From Neobacillus sp. Marseille-Q6967 (GTDB lineage: Bacteria; Bacillota; Bacilli; Bacillales; Cytobacillaceae), in NCBI RefSeq assembly GCF_946151075.1, contig NZ_OX267715.1:969881-1033880 (forward strand): a stretch of DNA of 64,000 nucleotides. The letters are read 5' to 3'. Shown piece after piece: positions 10,895-19,538 of the stretch; the stretch's first letter is position 1, and every line of letters begins with the position of its first letter. The notes beneath the pieces are model-generated. The model made no database searches and was not told the DNA's origin. It saw only the letters and a list, made by a program, of their open reading frames with translations. The position numbers and the translations under genes are program-made.

Positions 10895-11884
10895 TTAAAT
10901 TTTAACAACAAATCGACCTCTAGCCTGCCCTTTTAAAATAATAGGCAATGTTTGAGGTAATTCTTCTAAGGAAACTTCTTTGGCAATACGATTTAAAACA
11001 TCCGGTTTTAAATCGGCGGCCATCCGCTTCCAAAGTGCTTTACGAATATCCATAGGACAATAAACAGAATCAATTCCAAGCAAGTTGATACCCCGAAGGA
11101 TAAATGGGAAAACCGTTGTAGGAACGTTTCCGCCGCCTGTTAACCCGCTCACCGCTACAGAACCGTTGTAATGTATTTTACTTAAAACGGCTGCAAGTGA
11201 TTCGCCGCCAACTGGGTCAACGGCAGCTGCCCAAAGTTGTTTATCCAGGGCTTTAATTTTACCATTATACACTTCATTTCGTGAGATAACTTCTGCTGCT
11301 CCAAGTGTATGTAAGTATTCATGTTCAGATTCTTTACCAGTGCTAGCAGTAACTTCATATCCGCGTTTAGCTAGCATCGCTACAGCCATACTGCCAACTC
11401 CTCCGGTGGCACCAGTTACTAATACTTTTCCTTTACCAGGGGTTAACCCGTTCTCTTCCAGCCTTTGAATCGACAGGGCTGCAGTCAAGCCTGCTGTTCC
11501 ATAAATCATTGCTTCTTTTAAGGATAAGTTTTCCGGTAAGGGAACAATCCAATCTCCCGGAATTCGTGCAAACTCACTATATCCTCCAAAATGCGATACG
11601 CCAATTTCATAGCTTGTGGCGATTACTTGATCACCTTCAACGAAGCGGGGGTCTTCAGAGGAAACAACCACTCCGGCCAAATCAATACCTGGAATAAATG
11701 GATAAGAACGTACGATTTTGCCATCAGGAATACTGGCTAATCCATCTTTGTAATTGATACTTGAGTAGGCTACTTTGATTAATACATCTGCCTTAGGTAA
11801 TTCACTTAAGGCAACTTCCCGAATGCCGATTGAAAAATCACTTTCGGTTTTATCCACTAGTAAGGCATGAAAACGTTCACTCAT
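10895..11884 (-). CDS. Zinc-free quinone oxidoreductase-like MDR enzyme, YhdH/YhfP family
   Basis: Medium-chain dehydrogenase/reductase of the YhdH/YhfP (acrylyl-CoA reductase AcuI-like) group, using NADPH. The N-terminal GroES-like domain runs to about residue 125 (INYKDGLA, PGIDLAGVV), followed by a Rossmann domain with the nucleotide loop VTGATGGVGSMAV. Catalytic zinc ligands are absent, as is usual for the group. It has 329 residues, full length. ATG start with GGAAG upstream. Acrylyl-CoA or a related enone may be the substrate; this is family inference. Confidence 0.88.
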   Translation of the reverse strand: MSERFHALLVDKTESDFSIGIREVALSELPKADVLIKVAYSSINYKDGLASIPDGKIVRSYPFIPGIDLAGVVVSSEDPRFVEGDQVIATSYEIGVSHFGGYSEFARIPGDWIVPLPENLSLKEAMIYGTAGLTAALSIQRLEENGLTPGKGKVLVTGATGGVGSMAVAMLAKRGYEVTASTGKESEHEYLHTLGAAEVISRNEVYNGKIKALDKQLWAAAVDPVGGESLAAVLSKIHYNGSVAVSGLTGGGNVPTTVFPFILRGINLLGIDSVYCPMDIRKALWKRMAADLKPDVLNRIAKEVSLEELPQTLPIILKGQARGRFVVKI

Positions 11885-12006
11885 TTGATTACTTCCTTTC
11901 TTACAGGTAAATAATAGTATAATATGTTATCCTATCTCTATCTTACTACAGGATAATTGCTGGTTAACACGGATTTAGTGAAAAATTAAGGAAGAAGGTT
12001 AGTCAT

Positions 12007-12999
12007 TTGAAATTGAGTGTACTTGACCAATCTGTTATAAGTAAGGGGTCGACAGGAAAAAGCGCATTAGAAAACACTGTCAAATTAGCTCAAATAACCG
12101 ACGAATTGGGATACATTCGATTTTGGGTTGCCGAGCACCATAATTCAAATGGTATTGCAGGCTCTTCCCCTGAAGTCCTGATTTCTCATATTGCCTCTAG
12201 GACCAAAAAGATTAGGGTTGGTTCTGGCGGGGTATTACTTCCTCAATATAGTCCGTATAAGGTTGCGGAAAATTTCAAGGTACTTGGATCGTTATTTCCG
12301 AATCGAATAGACTTAGGAATCGGACGTTCACCAGGCGGGTCCCCAACTACTCGATTAGCTCTTACCGATGGCATTCGAAAAAGTTTAAATGAGTTTCCTA
12401 GTCAGGTTAAAAACTTGCAGGGCTTTTTAACAAATAATTTACCGGATGAACATCCATTCTATGGTGTAAAAGCATTTCCCATCACTGAAGACTTCCCGGA
12501 AATGTGGTTACTGGGAATCACCCACCGTGGCGCCAGAGTAGCAGCAGAAAACGGTACAGCCTTTACCTACGGGCATTTTATTACGCCCGTAAATGGAAAA
12601 AGAGCAATTGATTATTACTATGAACATTTTCAGCCGTCACCTTTATTGAGGGAACCAAAGGTTAATGTATGCATTTTTATTGTATGTGCATCTACACAAG
12701 AAAAAGCAGAGGAATTAGCGTTAAGCCAAGACATGTGGTTATTAGCAGTTGAAAAAGGAATAGATACCCGAATTCCCTCCATTCATGAGGCAAGAACCAG
12801 GGTTTTAACAACGGATGAGAAGAAGAAATTAATAGAAAATCGGAAACGAATGATCGTTGGTACCCCTGATAAAGTTAGAAATGATATTTTATATTTAGTG
12901 GAAGAATATCAAACTGATGAATTTATGGTAATCGCCAATGTATTTGATTTTGAGGATAAAATAAACTCTTACACACTATTGGCTGAAACTTTTCTTTAA
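12007..12999 (+). CDS. Luciferase-like flavin monooxygenase, MsnO8/YceB type
   Basis: Bacterial-luciferase-fold (LLM class) FMN-dependent oxidoreductase, 330 residues. Visible family features are FWVAEHHN, the GSGGVLLPQYSPYKVAENFKVL block, and DLGIGRSPGG. Substrate cannot be told; relatives act on small organic molecules or are uncharacterised. The start is a TTG at 12007 preceded by a GAAGAAGG site. A small helix-hairpin-helix gene follows 47 nt later with no terminator between, so they may be co-transcribed. Confidence 0.87.
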   Translation: MKLSVLDQSVISKGSTGKSALENTVKLAQITDELGYIRFWVAEHHNSNGIAGSSPEVLISHIASRTKKIRVGSGGVLLPQYSPYKVAENFKVLGSLFPNRIDLGIGRSPGGSPTTRLALTDGIRKSLNEFPSQVKNLQGFLTNNLPDEHPFYGVKAFPITEDFPEMWLLGITHRGARVAAENGTAFTYGHFITPVNGKRAIDYYYEHFQPSPLLREPKVNVCIFIVCASTQEKAEELALSQDMWLLAVEKGIDTRIPSIHEARTRVLTTDEKKKLIENRKRMIVGTPDKVRNDILYLVEEYQTDEFMVIANVFDFEDKINSYTLLAETFL

Positions 13000-13046
13000 T
13001 GTTGCAGGAAAAATGAAATAAAAAATCATTATGGAGGGATTAATAG

Positions 13047-13250
13047 ATGGAAAATAAAAAAGAAAGTGACCTTCCAGAAAGATTAGCGAAACCAGCATTG
13101 CGTGCACTTAAAAGTGCTGGATACTTAAAACTGGAGCAATTTACAGAGCCCAAAGAAGTAGAAGTTTTGAAGCTGCATGGTATGGGACCAAAAGCAATCA
13201 AACTTATACGGGAGGAACTTTCTAAGAACGGATTATCATTTAAAAAATAA
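13047..13250 (+). CDS. Small helix-hairpin-helix DNA-binding protein
   Basis: 67 residues. The core resembles the C-terminal domain of RNA polymerase alpha: LAKPALRALKSAGY, then LEQF, then VLKLHGMGPKAIKLI, a helix-hairpin-helix with the Gly-x-Gly-Pro hairpin. Such stand-alone mini-proteins are common in Bacillus and are predicted to bind DNA, but lack an assigned role. GGAGGG stands 8 nt before the ATG. It is immediately followed by the 52-bp repeat array. Confidence 0.82.
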   Translation: MENKKESDLPERLAKPALRALKSAGYLKLEQFTEPKEVEVLKLHGMGPKAIKLIREELSKNGLSFKK

Positions 13251-13288
13251 GGCGGTTTTCTCCTTTTGCTGGTTCTTTGGACGTAAAA

Positions 13289-13940
13289 AGGTTTCGAAAG
13301 TTGCGAATGATGCCCATCCGTGAGATTTGGAAGGCTCAAAGGGAATCATTTAGAGCAAATGATGCCCGTCCAATGGATTTGTCTGGTTTAGAAGGAATCA
13401 TTCAGAGCAAATGATACCCGTCCAATGGATTTGTCAGGCTTAGAGGGAATCATTCAGAGGGAATGATGCCCGTTTAAGAGATTTTCCCGGTTTAAAGGGA
13501 ATCATTCAGAGGGAATGATTCCCGTTTAAGAGATTTTCCCGGGTTAAAGGGAATCATTCAGAGGGAATGATGCCCGTCCAATGGATTTGTCCGGTTTAGA
13601 GGGAATCATTCAGAGGGAATGATGCCCGTTCAAGAGATTTTCCCGGTTTAAAGGGAATCATTCAGAGCGAATGATGTCCGTTCAGAAGAATTTCCCGGTT
13701 TAAAGGGAACCATTCAGAGCGAATGATTCCCTTTCAGAAGAATTTCCTGGTTTAAAGGGAATTATTCAGAGGGAATGATGCCCGTCCAATGGATTTGTCC
13801 GGATTAAAGGGAACCATCCAGAGTAAATGATGCCCGTTCAAGAGATACTCTTGTTTAAAGGGAATCATTCAGAGAGAATAATGCCCCGTCCAGTGGGTTT
13901 CAGGTTCCAGGAGCTTTCAGAGCAAATGAATTCCTGCCGT
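13289..13940. repeat. Array of about twelve 52-bp hairpin-forming tandem repeats
   Basis: Copies begin at 13289 (degenerate), 13341, 13393, 13445, 13497, 13549, 13601, 13653, 13705, 13757, 13809 and 13860, a strict 52-bp period except for one 51-bp step; a degraded tail runs to about 13940. Each unit contains GGGAATCATTC, a loop of about 5 nt and GAATGATTCCC or a one-base variant. The copy at 13497 is a perfect 11-bp hairpin. The rest of the unit alternates between a CAATGGATTTGTCCGG form and an AAGAGATTTTCCCGG form. 52 is not a multiple of 3 and no reading frame runs through it, so it is non-coding. Confidence 0.95.
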
Positions 13941-13948
13941 AAAAGTAA

Positions 13949-13972
13949 CAAGGCTTGAAGTTCCAAGCCTTG
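13949..13972 (-). terminator. Hairpin after the 44-residue gene
   Basis: CAAGGCTTG (13949-13957) and CAAGCCTTG (13964-13972) form a perfect 9-bp stem. It lies just beyond the stop of the minus-strand small gene and is followed on that strand by a moderately T-rich run. Confidence 0.65.
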
Positions 13973-13980
13973 GTCTGCTA

Positions 13981-14115
13981 TTACTTATTTTGACCTTTAC
14001 TTTCACCTTTGTTTCCCTGGCCATAACGCATATGTCCAGAATCGCCCTCACCTTTTTGGTTAGATCTCTTTCCGCCTAAACTCACATTCGTATAGCTTTT
14101 TGTATTTTCATCCAT
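13981..14115 (-). CDS. 44-residue hydrophilic Gly/Lys/Asn-rich protein
   Basis: A short frame beginning MDENTKSYTNVSLGGKRSNQ and ending GNKGESKGQNK, read from ATG at 14115 to TAA at 13981. An excellent GGAGGTG site lies 6 nt before the ATG, and a 9-bp hairpin follows the stop, which together support a real gene. The composition (no hydrophobic core, many Gly, Lys, Asn, Ser) recalls small spore or stress proteins, but I recognise no family. Confidence 0.72.
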   Translation of the reverse strand: MDENTKSYTNVSLGGKRSNQKGEGDSGHMRYGQGNKGESKGQNK

Positions 14116-14241
14116 TTTTTTCACCTCCAAACCTTTATTCTGTACAATTTTGCTAACATTATGTTATTTTACGGAAATGAGATGCATAATAAAAAAAAAC
14201 GTAAAAGAGTTTTGGCCTCTTTTTAATTGGGAGGGATTTAT

Positions 14242-14907
14242 ATGAATGATTTAAGACTCATTATTTTTGATATGGATGGATTGCTATTTGATACCGAGCG
14301 GATTTATTTTCAATCGATGAAAAGGGAAATGGAGAAACTAGGGTTTGAGTTTCCGTTAGAGACTTACAAGCAGTTGGTTGGTATACCTGATCTTGAGAGT
14401 GATGAAATTTTAAAGGGGATTTATGGAGAAGAGTTTTCCATTCACCAGGTATTAGAAAGCTATCACCAAGGATTCCTAGAAATCATAAAAGCAGAAGGTC
14501 TCATGATAAAACCCGGGGTTGAAATACTTCTGGATTACCTTGACGATAAAGGGATTCAAAAATGTATTGCTAGCTCTAGTGATAAGAAAATCATCGAACA
14601 TTTTCTATCATTAACGGGATTAACCAATCGATTTGATTTTTATGTAAGCGGTGAAGAGGTTGAAAAAGGAAAACCGCATCCCGATATATTTTTAGAAGCG
14701 TGCGTTAGAGGAAAGGTAGCAGCTGAACAATCACTCGTTATCGAAGATTCACTTAATGGATTAAAAGCAGCAGTCAGTGCCAATATTAAATGTATTATTG
14801 TTCCAGATTTAATTGATCCTTCAGAGGAAATGAAAACGAAAGCCTTTCAAATTGTAACAAGCTTGGAAAAAGTGATAGGTATTTTAGAGGGGGAACAAGT
14901 TGAATAA
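14242..14907 (+). CDS. HAD-superfamily phosphatase, beta-phosphoglucomutase-like
   Basis: Subfamily IA HAD hydrolase, about 221 residues. Motif I is IFDMDGLLFDTE with the nucleophile and acid/base Asp, motif II is IASSSDK, motif III is the Lys in EKGKPHPD, and motif IV is VIEDSLNG. The helical cap lies between motifs I and II. The ATG at 14242 follows GGGAGG. Its stop overlaps the start of the sugar kinase gene by 8 nt, so the two are translationally coupled and probably act on related sugars or sugar phosphates. Substrate unknown. Confidence 0.88.
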   Translation: MNDLRLIIFDMDGLLFDTERIYFQSMKREMEKLGFEFPLETYKQLVGIPDLESDEILKGIYGEEFSIHQVLESYHQGFLEIIKAEGLMIKPGVEILLDYLDDKGIQKCIASSSDKKIIEHFLSLTGLTNRFDFYVSGEEVEKGKPHPDIFLEACVRGKVAAEQSLVIEDSLNGLKAAVSANIKCIIVPDLIDPSEEMKTKAFQIVTSLEKVIGILEGEQVE

Positions 14908-15820
14908 GCAAGGGATTATTTCACTGGGAGAACCTTTTGTAGATTATATTGCAACAGATAGCAGCAACCAAAATTTTCAGCAGTGGTTAGGCGGTGCCAC
15001 GGTCAATGTGGCGGTTGGCATGAGGAGACTTGGTATCCCTTCCTATTATTTATGTAAACTCGGTACGGATGAAATTAGCGAGTTTGTAAAACATGAATTT
15101 GGAAGAGAAAATGTCAATATTGAGTATTGTGTTCATTCCTCCGTAAAAAAAATATGCGGGGTATATGTCCATCTTAACGAACAAGGAGAACGTTATTTTC
15201 ATTCTTACATCAACCTAACACCTAGTGAAGTTTTAACAGCTGAGGAATTGAAAAAAGAACCATTTATGAGGGCGAAAATTTTTTACTTTGGCTCTGGAAC
15301 CTTATTTCAAGAAACAGCTAATATGACTACTCAAATGGCACTAAAGTATGCAATGGAAGCCAATGCCATAGTGGCTTTTGACACAAATCTCCGGCTTAAA
15401 CGCTGGGAAAGTGAGGAACAATGTCGTAAGACCGTGTGCTCATTTTTAAAGAATGTTGATATTGTTAAATTAGCTGATGATGAATTGCTCTTTCTGACAC
15501 AAACAAATTCTGTTGAAGAAGGGCTTAAAAAAATATCAACATTGAACATACCTTATGTGTTTGTAACCATGGGTAACAAAGGTGCATGGGCAGTTACGAA
15601 TAGCGAACAAATCTATGTACCTGGTTTAGAAGTGAAAGCAATTGATACCACTGGAGCCGGAGATGCCTTTATGGCTGCATTATTATATTGTTTTCATGAA
15701 AAGGGTAAACCTTCGGATCCATCAAAGCTAAAAGAGTACACTGAATATGCCAATCATATCGGTGCCGCTGCAGTAACAAAGGTTGGTGCCTTAACAGCAT
15801 TTCCAAAGAAGACTCATTGA
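14900..15820 (+). CDS. PfkB-family carbohydrate kinase (fructokinase-like)
   Basis: Ribokinase/PfkB-fold kinase, 306 residues, expected to phosphorylate a sugar with ATP. N-terminal GEPFVDYIA and WLGGATVNVAVG form the sugar site; the C-terminal DTTGAGDAFMAALL carries the anion hole and the catalytic Asp. TTG start at 14900 with GAGGGGG upstream, overlapping the HAD gene. Fructokinase is the closest guess by family. Confidence 0.87.
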   Translation: MNKQGIISLGEPFVDYIATDSSNQNFQQWLGGATVNVAVGMRRLGIPSYYLCKLGTDEISEFVKHEFGRENVNIEYCVHSSVKKICGVYVHLNEQGERYFHSYINLTPSEVLTAEELKKEPFMRAKIFYFGSGTLFQETANMTTQMALKYAMEANAIVAFDTNLRLKRWESEEQCRKTVCSFLKNVDIVKLADDELLFLTQTNSVEEGLKKISTLNIPYVFVTMGNKGAWAVTNSEQIYVPGLEVKAIDTTGAGDAFMAALLYCFHEKGKPSDPSKLKEYTEYANHIGAAAVTKVGALTAFPKKTH

Positions 15821-15862
15821 AAATAAGCGCTGGCTTGATTTTTAATGAGTCTTATTATTCTT
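15809..15862 (+). terminator. Probable terminator overlapping the sugar kinase stop
   Basis: AAGACTCATT (15809-15818) is perfectly complementary to AATGAGTCTT (15844-15853), which is followed by a T-rich stretch. The 25-nt loop is long, so the call is moderate. Confidence 0.55.
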
Positions 15863-16147
15863 TTAGGATAAAAGAAGTGCCACAGGACTATTTAAAAAAT
15901 ACTAATATTTTGCTAAAATATTAATTAACTAGAAAAAGAAAAACTACATAAAATTGGGGTTTTTGACAATATAAGATACTTATTTTACATATTTTTCACA
16001 AAATGGCTAAAAGGTAAAATAATTATGTTTTTTTCTGGTATGATAGGATTAGGAATTCTATCAAAAGTCATATTTTAATATGAGATTATGATTAATTATT
16101 TGAATAATAAGATACCTTATTTATAGCGGTGAGTAGGAGGAACTTTC
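15863..16147 (+). promoter_or_regulatory. Leader of the ftsZ paralogue with a candidate extended -10 promoter
   Basis: About 285 nt of AT-rich DNA. TG-G-TATGAT at 16036-16044 is an extended -10 element about 100 nt before the gene. A TTGACA stands near 15965 but lacks a good partner -10. The long leader suggests its own transcription rather than read-through from the kinase. Confidence 0.4.
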
Positions 16148-17374
16148 ATGTGGGATTTTGAAATGGACATAGATCAAGTAGCAAGAATAAAAGTTATTGG
16201 TGTCGGCGGGGGCGGAAATAACGCTGTAAACCGGATGATCGAGGCTGGGGTACAGGGTGTTGAATTTATTGCAGTTAATACAGATGCACAGGCTCTTAAC
16301 CTATCAAAAGCAGAAATAAAAATGCAAATCGGTGCAACATTAACACGAGGATTAGGTGCTGGAGCGAACCCAGAGGTAGGCCGTAAAGCAGTAGAAGAGA
16401 GTCGGAAACAGCTTCAAGAAGTGTTAAAAGGGGCAGATATGGTATTTGTAACTGCAGGAATGGGCGGCGGTACTGGTACAGGTGCAGCACCTGCCATTGC
16501 TCAAATTTCGCGTGAATTAGGGGCTCTTACCATTGGAGTGGTAACACGTCCTTTTGGATTTGAAGGCCGTAAGCGGGCAGCCAATGCCAGTGCTGGGATC
16601 GATGCGATGAGGGAAGCAGTTGATACCTTAATCATTATTCCAAATGACCGTTTGCTTCAAATTGTTGATAAAAAGACACCAATGATCCAAGCGTTCCGTG
16701 AAGCAGATAACGTTCTTCGCCAAGGTGTACAAGGGATTTCTGATTTAATTGCTGTCCCAGGTTTGATTAATCTAGACTTTGCTGATGTTAAAACCATCAT
16801 GACGAATCAGGGAACGGCCTTAATGGGAATCGGTGTTGCGAAAGGACCTAACCGTGCGGTAGAAGCAGCGAAAAAGGCCATTTCAAGCCCATTATTAGAA
16901 ACCTCTATCAATGGTGCACAAGGTGTCCTTATGAATATTACGGGTGGCAGCAATTTAAGCTTGTTCGAGGTACAAGAGGCAGCAGACCTTGTTGCGTCGG
17001 CATCTGATCATGAGTTAAATATGATTTTTGGTTCGATTATTAATGATAGTTTAAAAGATGAAATAATGATTACTGTCATTGCAACGGGCTTTGCTGAAAA
17101 AGAGAACACACGGAATAAGCCAGCTTCTGAGCCTGCAGGAGAAACAAGAACTAGACCATCAAGAGTAAGTTCTATTCGGGAACAAGTAAATCGTGAGGAA
17201 ATTTATACAAATGACCGTCAATATGCTCAGCCTGAAGAAGTAGTATTTGGAGCGGGACGTCAACGCCAACAGCAGCAGGAAGAAGTAAAGTATGATACAA
17301 GAAGACTAAATGTAGAATCTGAAGAATCACTTGATATCCCAGCATTCCTGCGCAACCGAAATCGCAATAGATAA
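16148..17374 (+). CDS. ftsZ: FtsZ paralogue, tubulin-like GTPase, outside the division cluster
   Basis: Full FtsZ protein of 408 residues. Nucleotide loop [12 protein letters not shown] (104-115) and T7 synergy loop [11 protein letters not shown] (208-218) are intact, so GTP binding and polymer hydrolysis should work. An unusually Gln/Arg/Glu-rich linker (about 320-395) leads to the conserved C-terminal peptide [15 protein letters not shown], which binds FtsA, SepF, EzrA and ZapA partners. Strong TAGGAGG before the ATG. The usual ftsA upstream and sporulation genes downstream are absent; neighbours are a sugar kinase and proline dehydrogenase. This suggests a second ftsZ copy, or a displaced sole copy. 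Compared from memory it is clearly diverged from Bacillus subtilis FtsZ, especially in [18 protein letters not shown]. Confidence 0.9.
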   Translation: MWDFEMDIDQVARIKVIGVGGGGNNAVNRMIEAGVQGVEFIAVNTDAQALNLSKAEIKMQIGATLTRGLGAGANPEVGRKAVEESRKQLQEVLKGADMVFVTAGMGGGTGTGAAPAIAQISRELGALTIGVVTRPFGFEGRKRAANASAGIDAMREAVDTLIIIPNDRLLQIVDKKTPMIQAFREADNVLRQGVQGISDLIAVPGLINLDFADVKTIMTNQGTALMGIGVAKGPNRAVEAAKKAISSPLLETSINGAQGVLMNITGGSNLSLFEVQEAADLVASASDHELNMIFGSIINDSLKDEIMITVIATGFAEKENTRNKPASEPAGETRTRPSRVSSIREQVNREEIYTNDRQYAQPEEVVFGAGRQRQQQQEEVKYDTRRLNVESEESLDIPAFLRNRNRNR

Positions 17375-17386
17375 AGATATGTAACA

Positions 17387-17417
17387 GGCTGATGTATAAA
17401 ATACGTCAGCCTTTTTT
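17387..17417 (+). terminator. Intrinsic terminator of ftsZ paralogue
   Basis: GGCTGA-T-GTAT pairs with ATAC-G-TCAGCC around a 3-nt loop and is followed by TTTTTT. Confidence 0.88.
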
Positions 17418-17427
17418 CGTTTAAAAG

Positions 17428-17488
17428 GGCACCATGCCATACCGGGCGAGGAAAAAGAAAAAACCTTGCCTCGTTATGGAGTGGTACC
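17428..17488. repeat. Long imperfect hairpin with purine-rich loop
   Basis: The arm at 17428-17451 (GGCACCATGCCATACC and on to GCGAGG) pairs over about 24 positions with the arm at 17464-17488 (CCTTGCCTCG on to GGTACC), with a few mismatches and a bulge. The loop is a run of A with one G. No T-tract follows, so it is not a simple terminator. Confidence 0.6.
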
Positions 17489-17735
17489 ATTTGATTTAAT
17501 AGATGGAATAAGGAAGCTTCTTAAAGAACTATCTTGATATAGTTTAATTGTTAGTTATTTTCAGTAAATTATTTATCTTTCGACTTTTTGGTATAAGTAT
17601 AAAATGCCCTCTGTATATAGGAAAGAGGGCTATTTTCTTTCTGATTTACGACAAAATTCCGCAATTTTTTAGAGGTCAAATTAACTATTTGTGCTATAAT
17701 AATAATGAAAATATCAACTGCAAGGAGAAATCGCC
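17489..17735 (+). promoter_or_regulatory. Leader of proline dehydrogenase: hairpin and extended -10 promoter
   Basis: GCCCTC (17606-17611) and GAGGGC (17625-17630) form a stem followed by TATTTTCTTT, terminator-like. TG-C-TATAAT at 17692-17700 is a consensus extended -10 about 36 nt before the proline dehydrogenase start. No gene is seen in this stretch. Confidence 0.55.
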
Positions 17736-18719
17736 ATGTTGAAAGATTTATTTATGGGCTTATCCCAAAACCAATTCCTTAATAATGCAGCTAAAAAGTA
17801 TGGCTTAAAATTAGGTGCACAAAGTGTTGTTGCAGGCACAAACATTGAGGAAGTAATGAAAAGCATTAAGGAGCTAAATGCTCAAGGAATCTCATGTACA
17901 GTTGACAACCTGGGTGAGTTCGTTTTTAAAGAAGAAGAGGCGACTGAAGCGAAAGATCAGATTATCAAAGTAATTGAGGCAATTCACCAGAATAATGTGG
18001 ATGCCCATATCTCCTTAAAACCAACTCAATTAGGACTAGATATTGAGTATAGTTTTTGCTTAAATAACTTAAGAGAAATTGTTGATAAAGCAAACCAATA
18101 TGGTATTTTTGTCAATATCGACATGGAAGACACTGGCCATCTGCAAGCCACATTTGATGTTTTGGATGATTTATCACTGGAATATGATAATGTTGGTACG
18201 GTTATTCAGGCCTATTTACTACGTGCTGATGAATACCTTGAAAAATACAAAAATTATCGTTTGCGTATTGTAAAAGGAGCTTATAAGGAGCCTGATGAAT
18301 ACGCTTACCAGGATAAAAAAGAAATCGATCGAAACTTTGTAAAATTAATTGAATGGCATTTACTAAACGGTAAATTTACTTCGATTGCTACACATGACCA
18401 TAATATCATTAATCATGTTAAAGCTTTTGTTAAGAAGAATAATATCCCAAATGACAAATACGAATTCCAAATGCTTTACGGATTTAGAAAAGAAATGCAA
18501 TTAGAATTAGCTAAAGAGGGATATAATTTCTGTACCTATGTACCATTCGGTAATGACTGGTATGGATATTTCATGCGTCGTTTAGCTGAAAGACCACAAA
18601 ACCTAAATCTTGTTGCTAAGCAAGTTTTTAACAAAAAAACCAATACGATCATTGGTGTTGCTGCAGGTGCGTTCTTATTAGGAAGAATGACCAATGCAAA
18701 TAAGAAAAAACGAAAATAA
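17736..18719 (+). CDS. Proline dehydrogenase
   Basis: FAD-dependent TIM-barrel enzyme that oxidises proline to pyrroline-5-carboxylate, feeding electrons to quinone. Features are DAHISLKPTQLGLDI, MEDTGH, RIVKGAYKEP, ATHD and the signature YFMRRLAERPQNL near the C terminus. Unlike the large Gram-negative PutA this is the short monofunctional form (327 residues). The tail holds a hydrophobic stretch IIGVAAGAFLLGRM before Lys/Arg residues, possibly a membrane contact. ATG with AAGGAG upstream. No pyrroline-5-carboxylate dehydrogenase gene is adjacent. Confidence 0.92.
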   Translation: MLKDLFMGLSQNQFLNNAAKKYGLKLGAQSVVAGTNIEEVMKSIKELNAQGISCTVDNLGEFVFKEEEATEAKDQIIKVIEAIHQNNVDAHISLKPTQLGLDIEYSFCLNNLREIVDKANQYGIFVNIDMEDTGHLQATFDVLDDLSLEYDNVGTVIQAYLLRADEYLEKYKNYRLRIVKGAYKEPDEYAYQDKKEIDRNFVKLIEWHLLNGKFTSIATHDHNIINHVKAFVKKNNIPNDKYEFQMLYGFRKEMQLELAKEGYNFCTYVPFGNDWYGYFMRRLAERPQNLNLVAKQVFNKKTNTIIGVAAGAFLLGRMTNANKKKRK

Positions 18720-18727
18720 TTTCATTT

Positions 18728-18756
18728 AAAAAACCTCCCGTGAAGGGAGGTTTTTA
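18728..18756 (+). terminator. Intrinsic terminator of proline dehydrogenase
   Basis: AAAACCTCCC and GGGAGGTTTT form a 10-bp stem with a tight loop, followed by T-rich sequence. Confidence 0.9.
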
Positions 18757-18881
18757 TTTTGATAAAACATTTTCCTGGAGATTTTCTTACAATGAAGGAT
18801 AATAAATATAGATTATTGAATATATATAGATTCATCAAATGGTTTACAGACTTTTTTAATAAAATAAAAGGGGGAGTATAA

Positions 18882-19538
18882 ATGGCTGTCATTCCACGTC
18901 CAGCATCCACTGTCGTGTTAATGGATCACCTGTACAGGGTCTATTTGACAAAAAGACCTAAATCGATGAAATTTCTTGGGGGATACTATGTCTTCCCGGG
19001 TGGAGCGGTCGAAGAATCGGATTATAAATTCGATTTTAGGTTTATAAAGGAGTTAAACAAGGAGGAAACCATTGATTTTGTACATTATATAGCTGCTGCC
19101 AGGGAGTTATTTGAAGAAGTGGGTATTTTAGTATGTTGCAGTGACGACGGATCTCCTATTCAATTAAGGGAAAAAACAAAAACAGATTACCGCCGCCAGC
19201 TGATGAACGGTGAAATTTCTTTTTTGCAAATGTTAAAAGAAGAAGAGTTATTTCTAGATATAGAAAACCTAAAATATTTTGGACATATTATTACTCCGGA
19301 AACGAGCCCGATCCGTTTTGACACAAGATTTTTTCTTGCTAAACTCCCTGAAGGGCAATCCCCAAAACCTGATTTATCTGAAATTGACGAAGCCATATGG
19401 TTATCGCCCAAGGAAGCCTTAGCATCCCATCAAAATGGAAATATATCCTTTGTTAGACCTACAATCCACACTCTAAAAACCATCATCAACTATCAAAATG
19501 GCAGTCCATTAATGATGCCAGAAATGAAAAGGAATTAA
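18882..19538 (+). CDS. NUDIX hydrolase of the NUDT19/RP2 type
   Basis: 218-residue NUDIX protein hydrolysing an unknown nucleoside-diphosphate-linked compound. The first half reads FPGGAVEES and the catalytic half AAARELFEEVGIL (the metal-binding REXXEE). They are separated by an insertion of about 25 residues, so the box is split as in the NUDT19/RP2 branch. The final segment RPTIHTLKTIINY is also typical of that branch. GGGGGAG upstream of ATG. The stop overlaps that of the convergent MBL gene by 4 nt. Confidence 0.82.
   Translation: MAVIPRPASTVVLMDHLYRVYLTKRPKSMKFLGGYYVFPGGAVEESDYKFDFRFIKELNKEETIDFVHYIAAARELFEEVGILVCCSDDGSPIQLREKTKTDYRRQLMNGEISFLQMLKEEELFLDIENLKYFGHIITPETSPIRFDTRFFLAKLPEGQSPKPDLSEIDEAIWLSPKEALASHQNGNISFVRPTIHTLKTIINYQNGSPLMMPEMKRN

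Noticed and set aside
13289..13940. CRISPR array
   Set aside because: The whole 52-bp unit repeats; there are no unique spacers between constant repeats, and no cas genes nearby.
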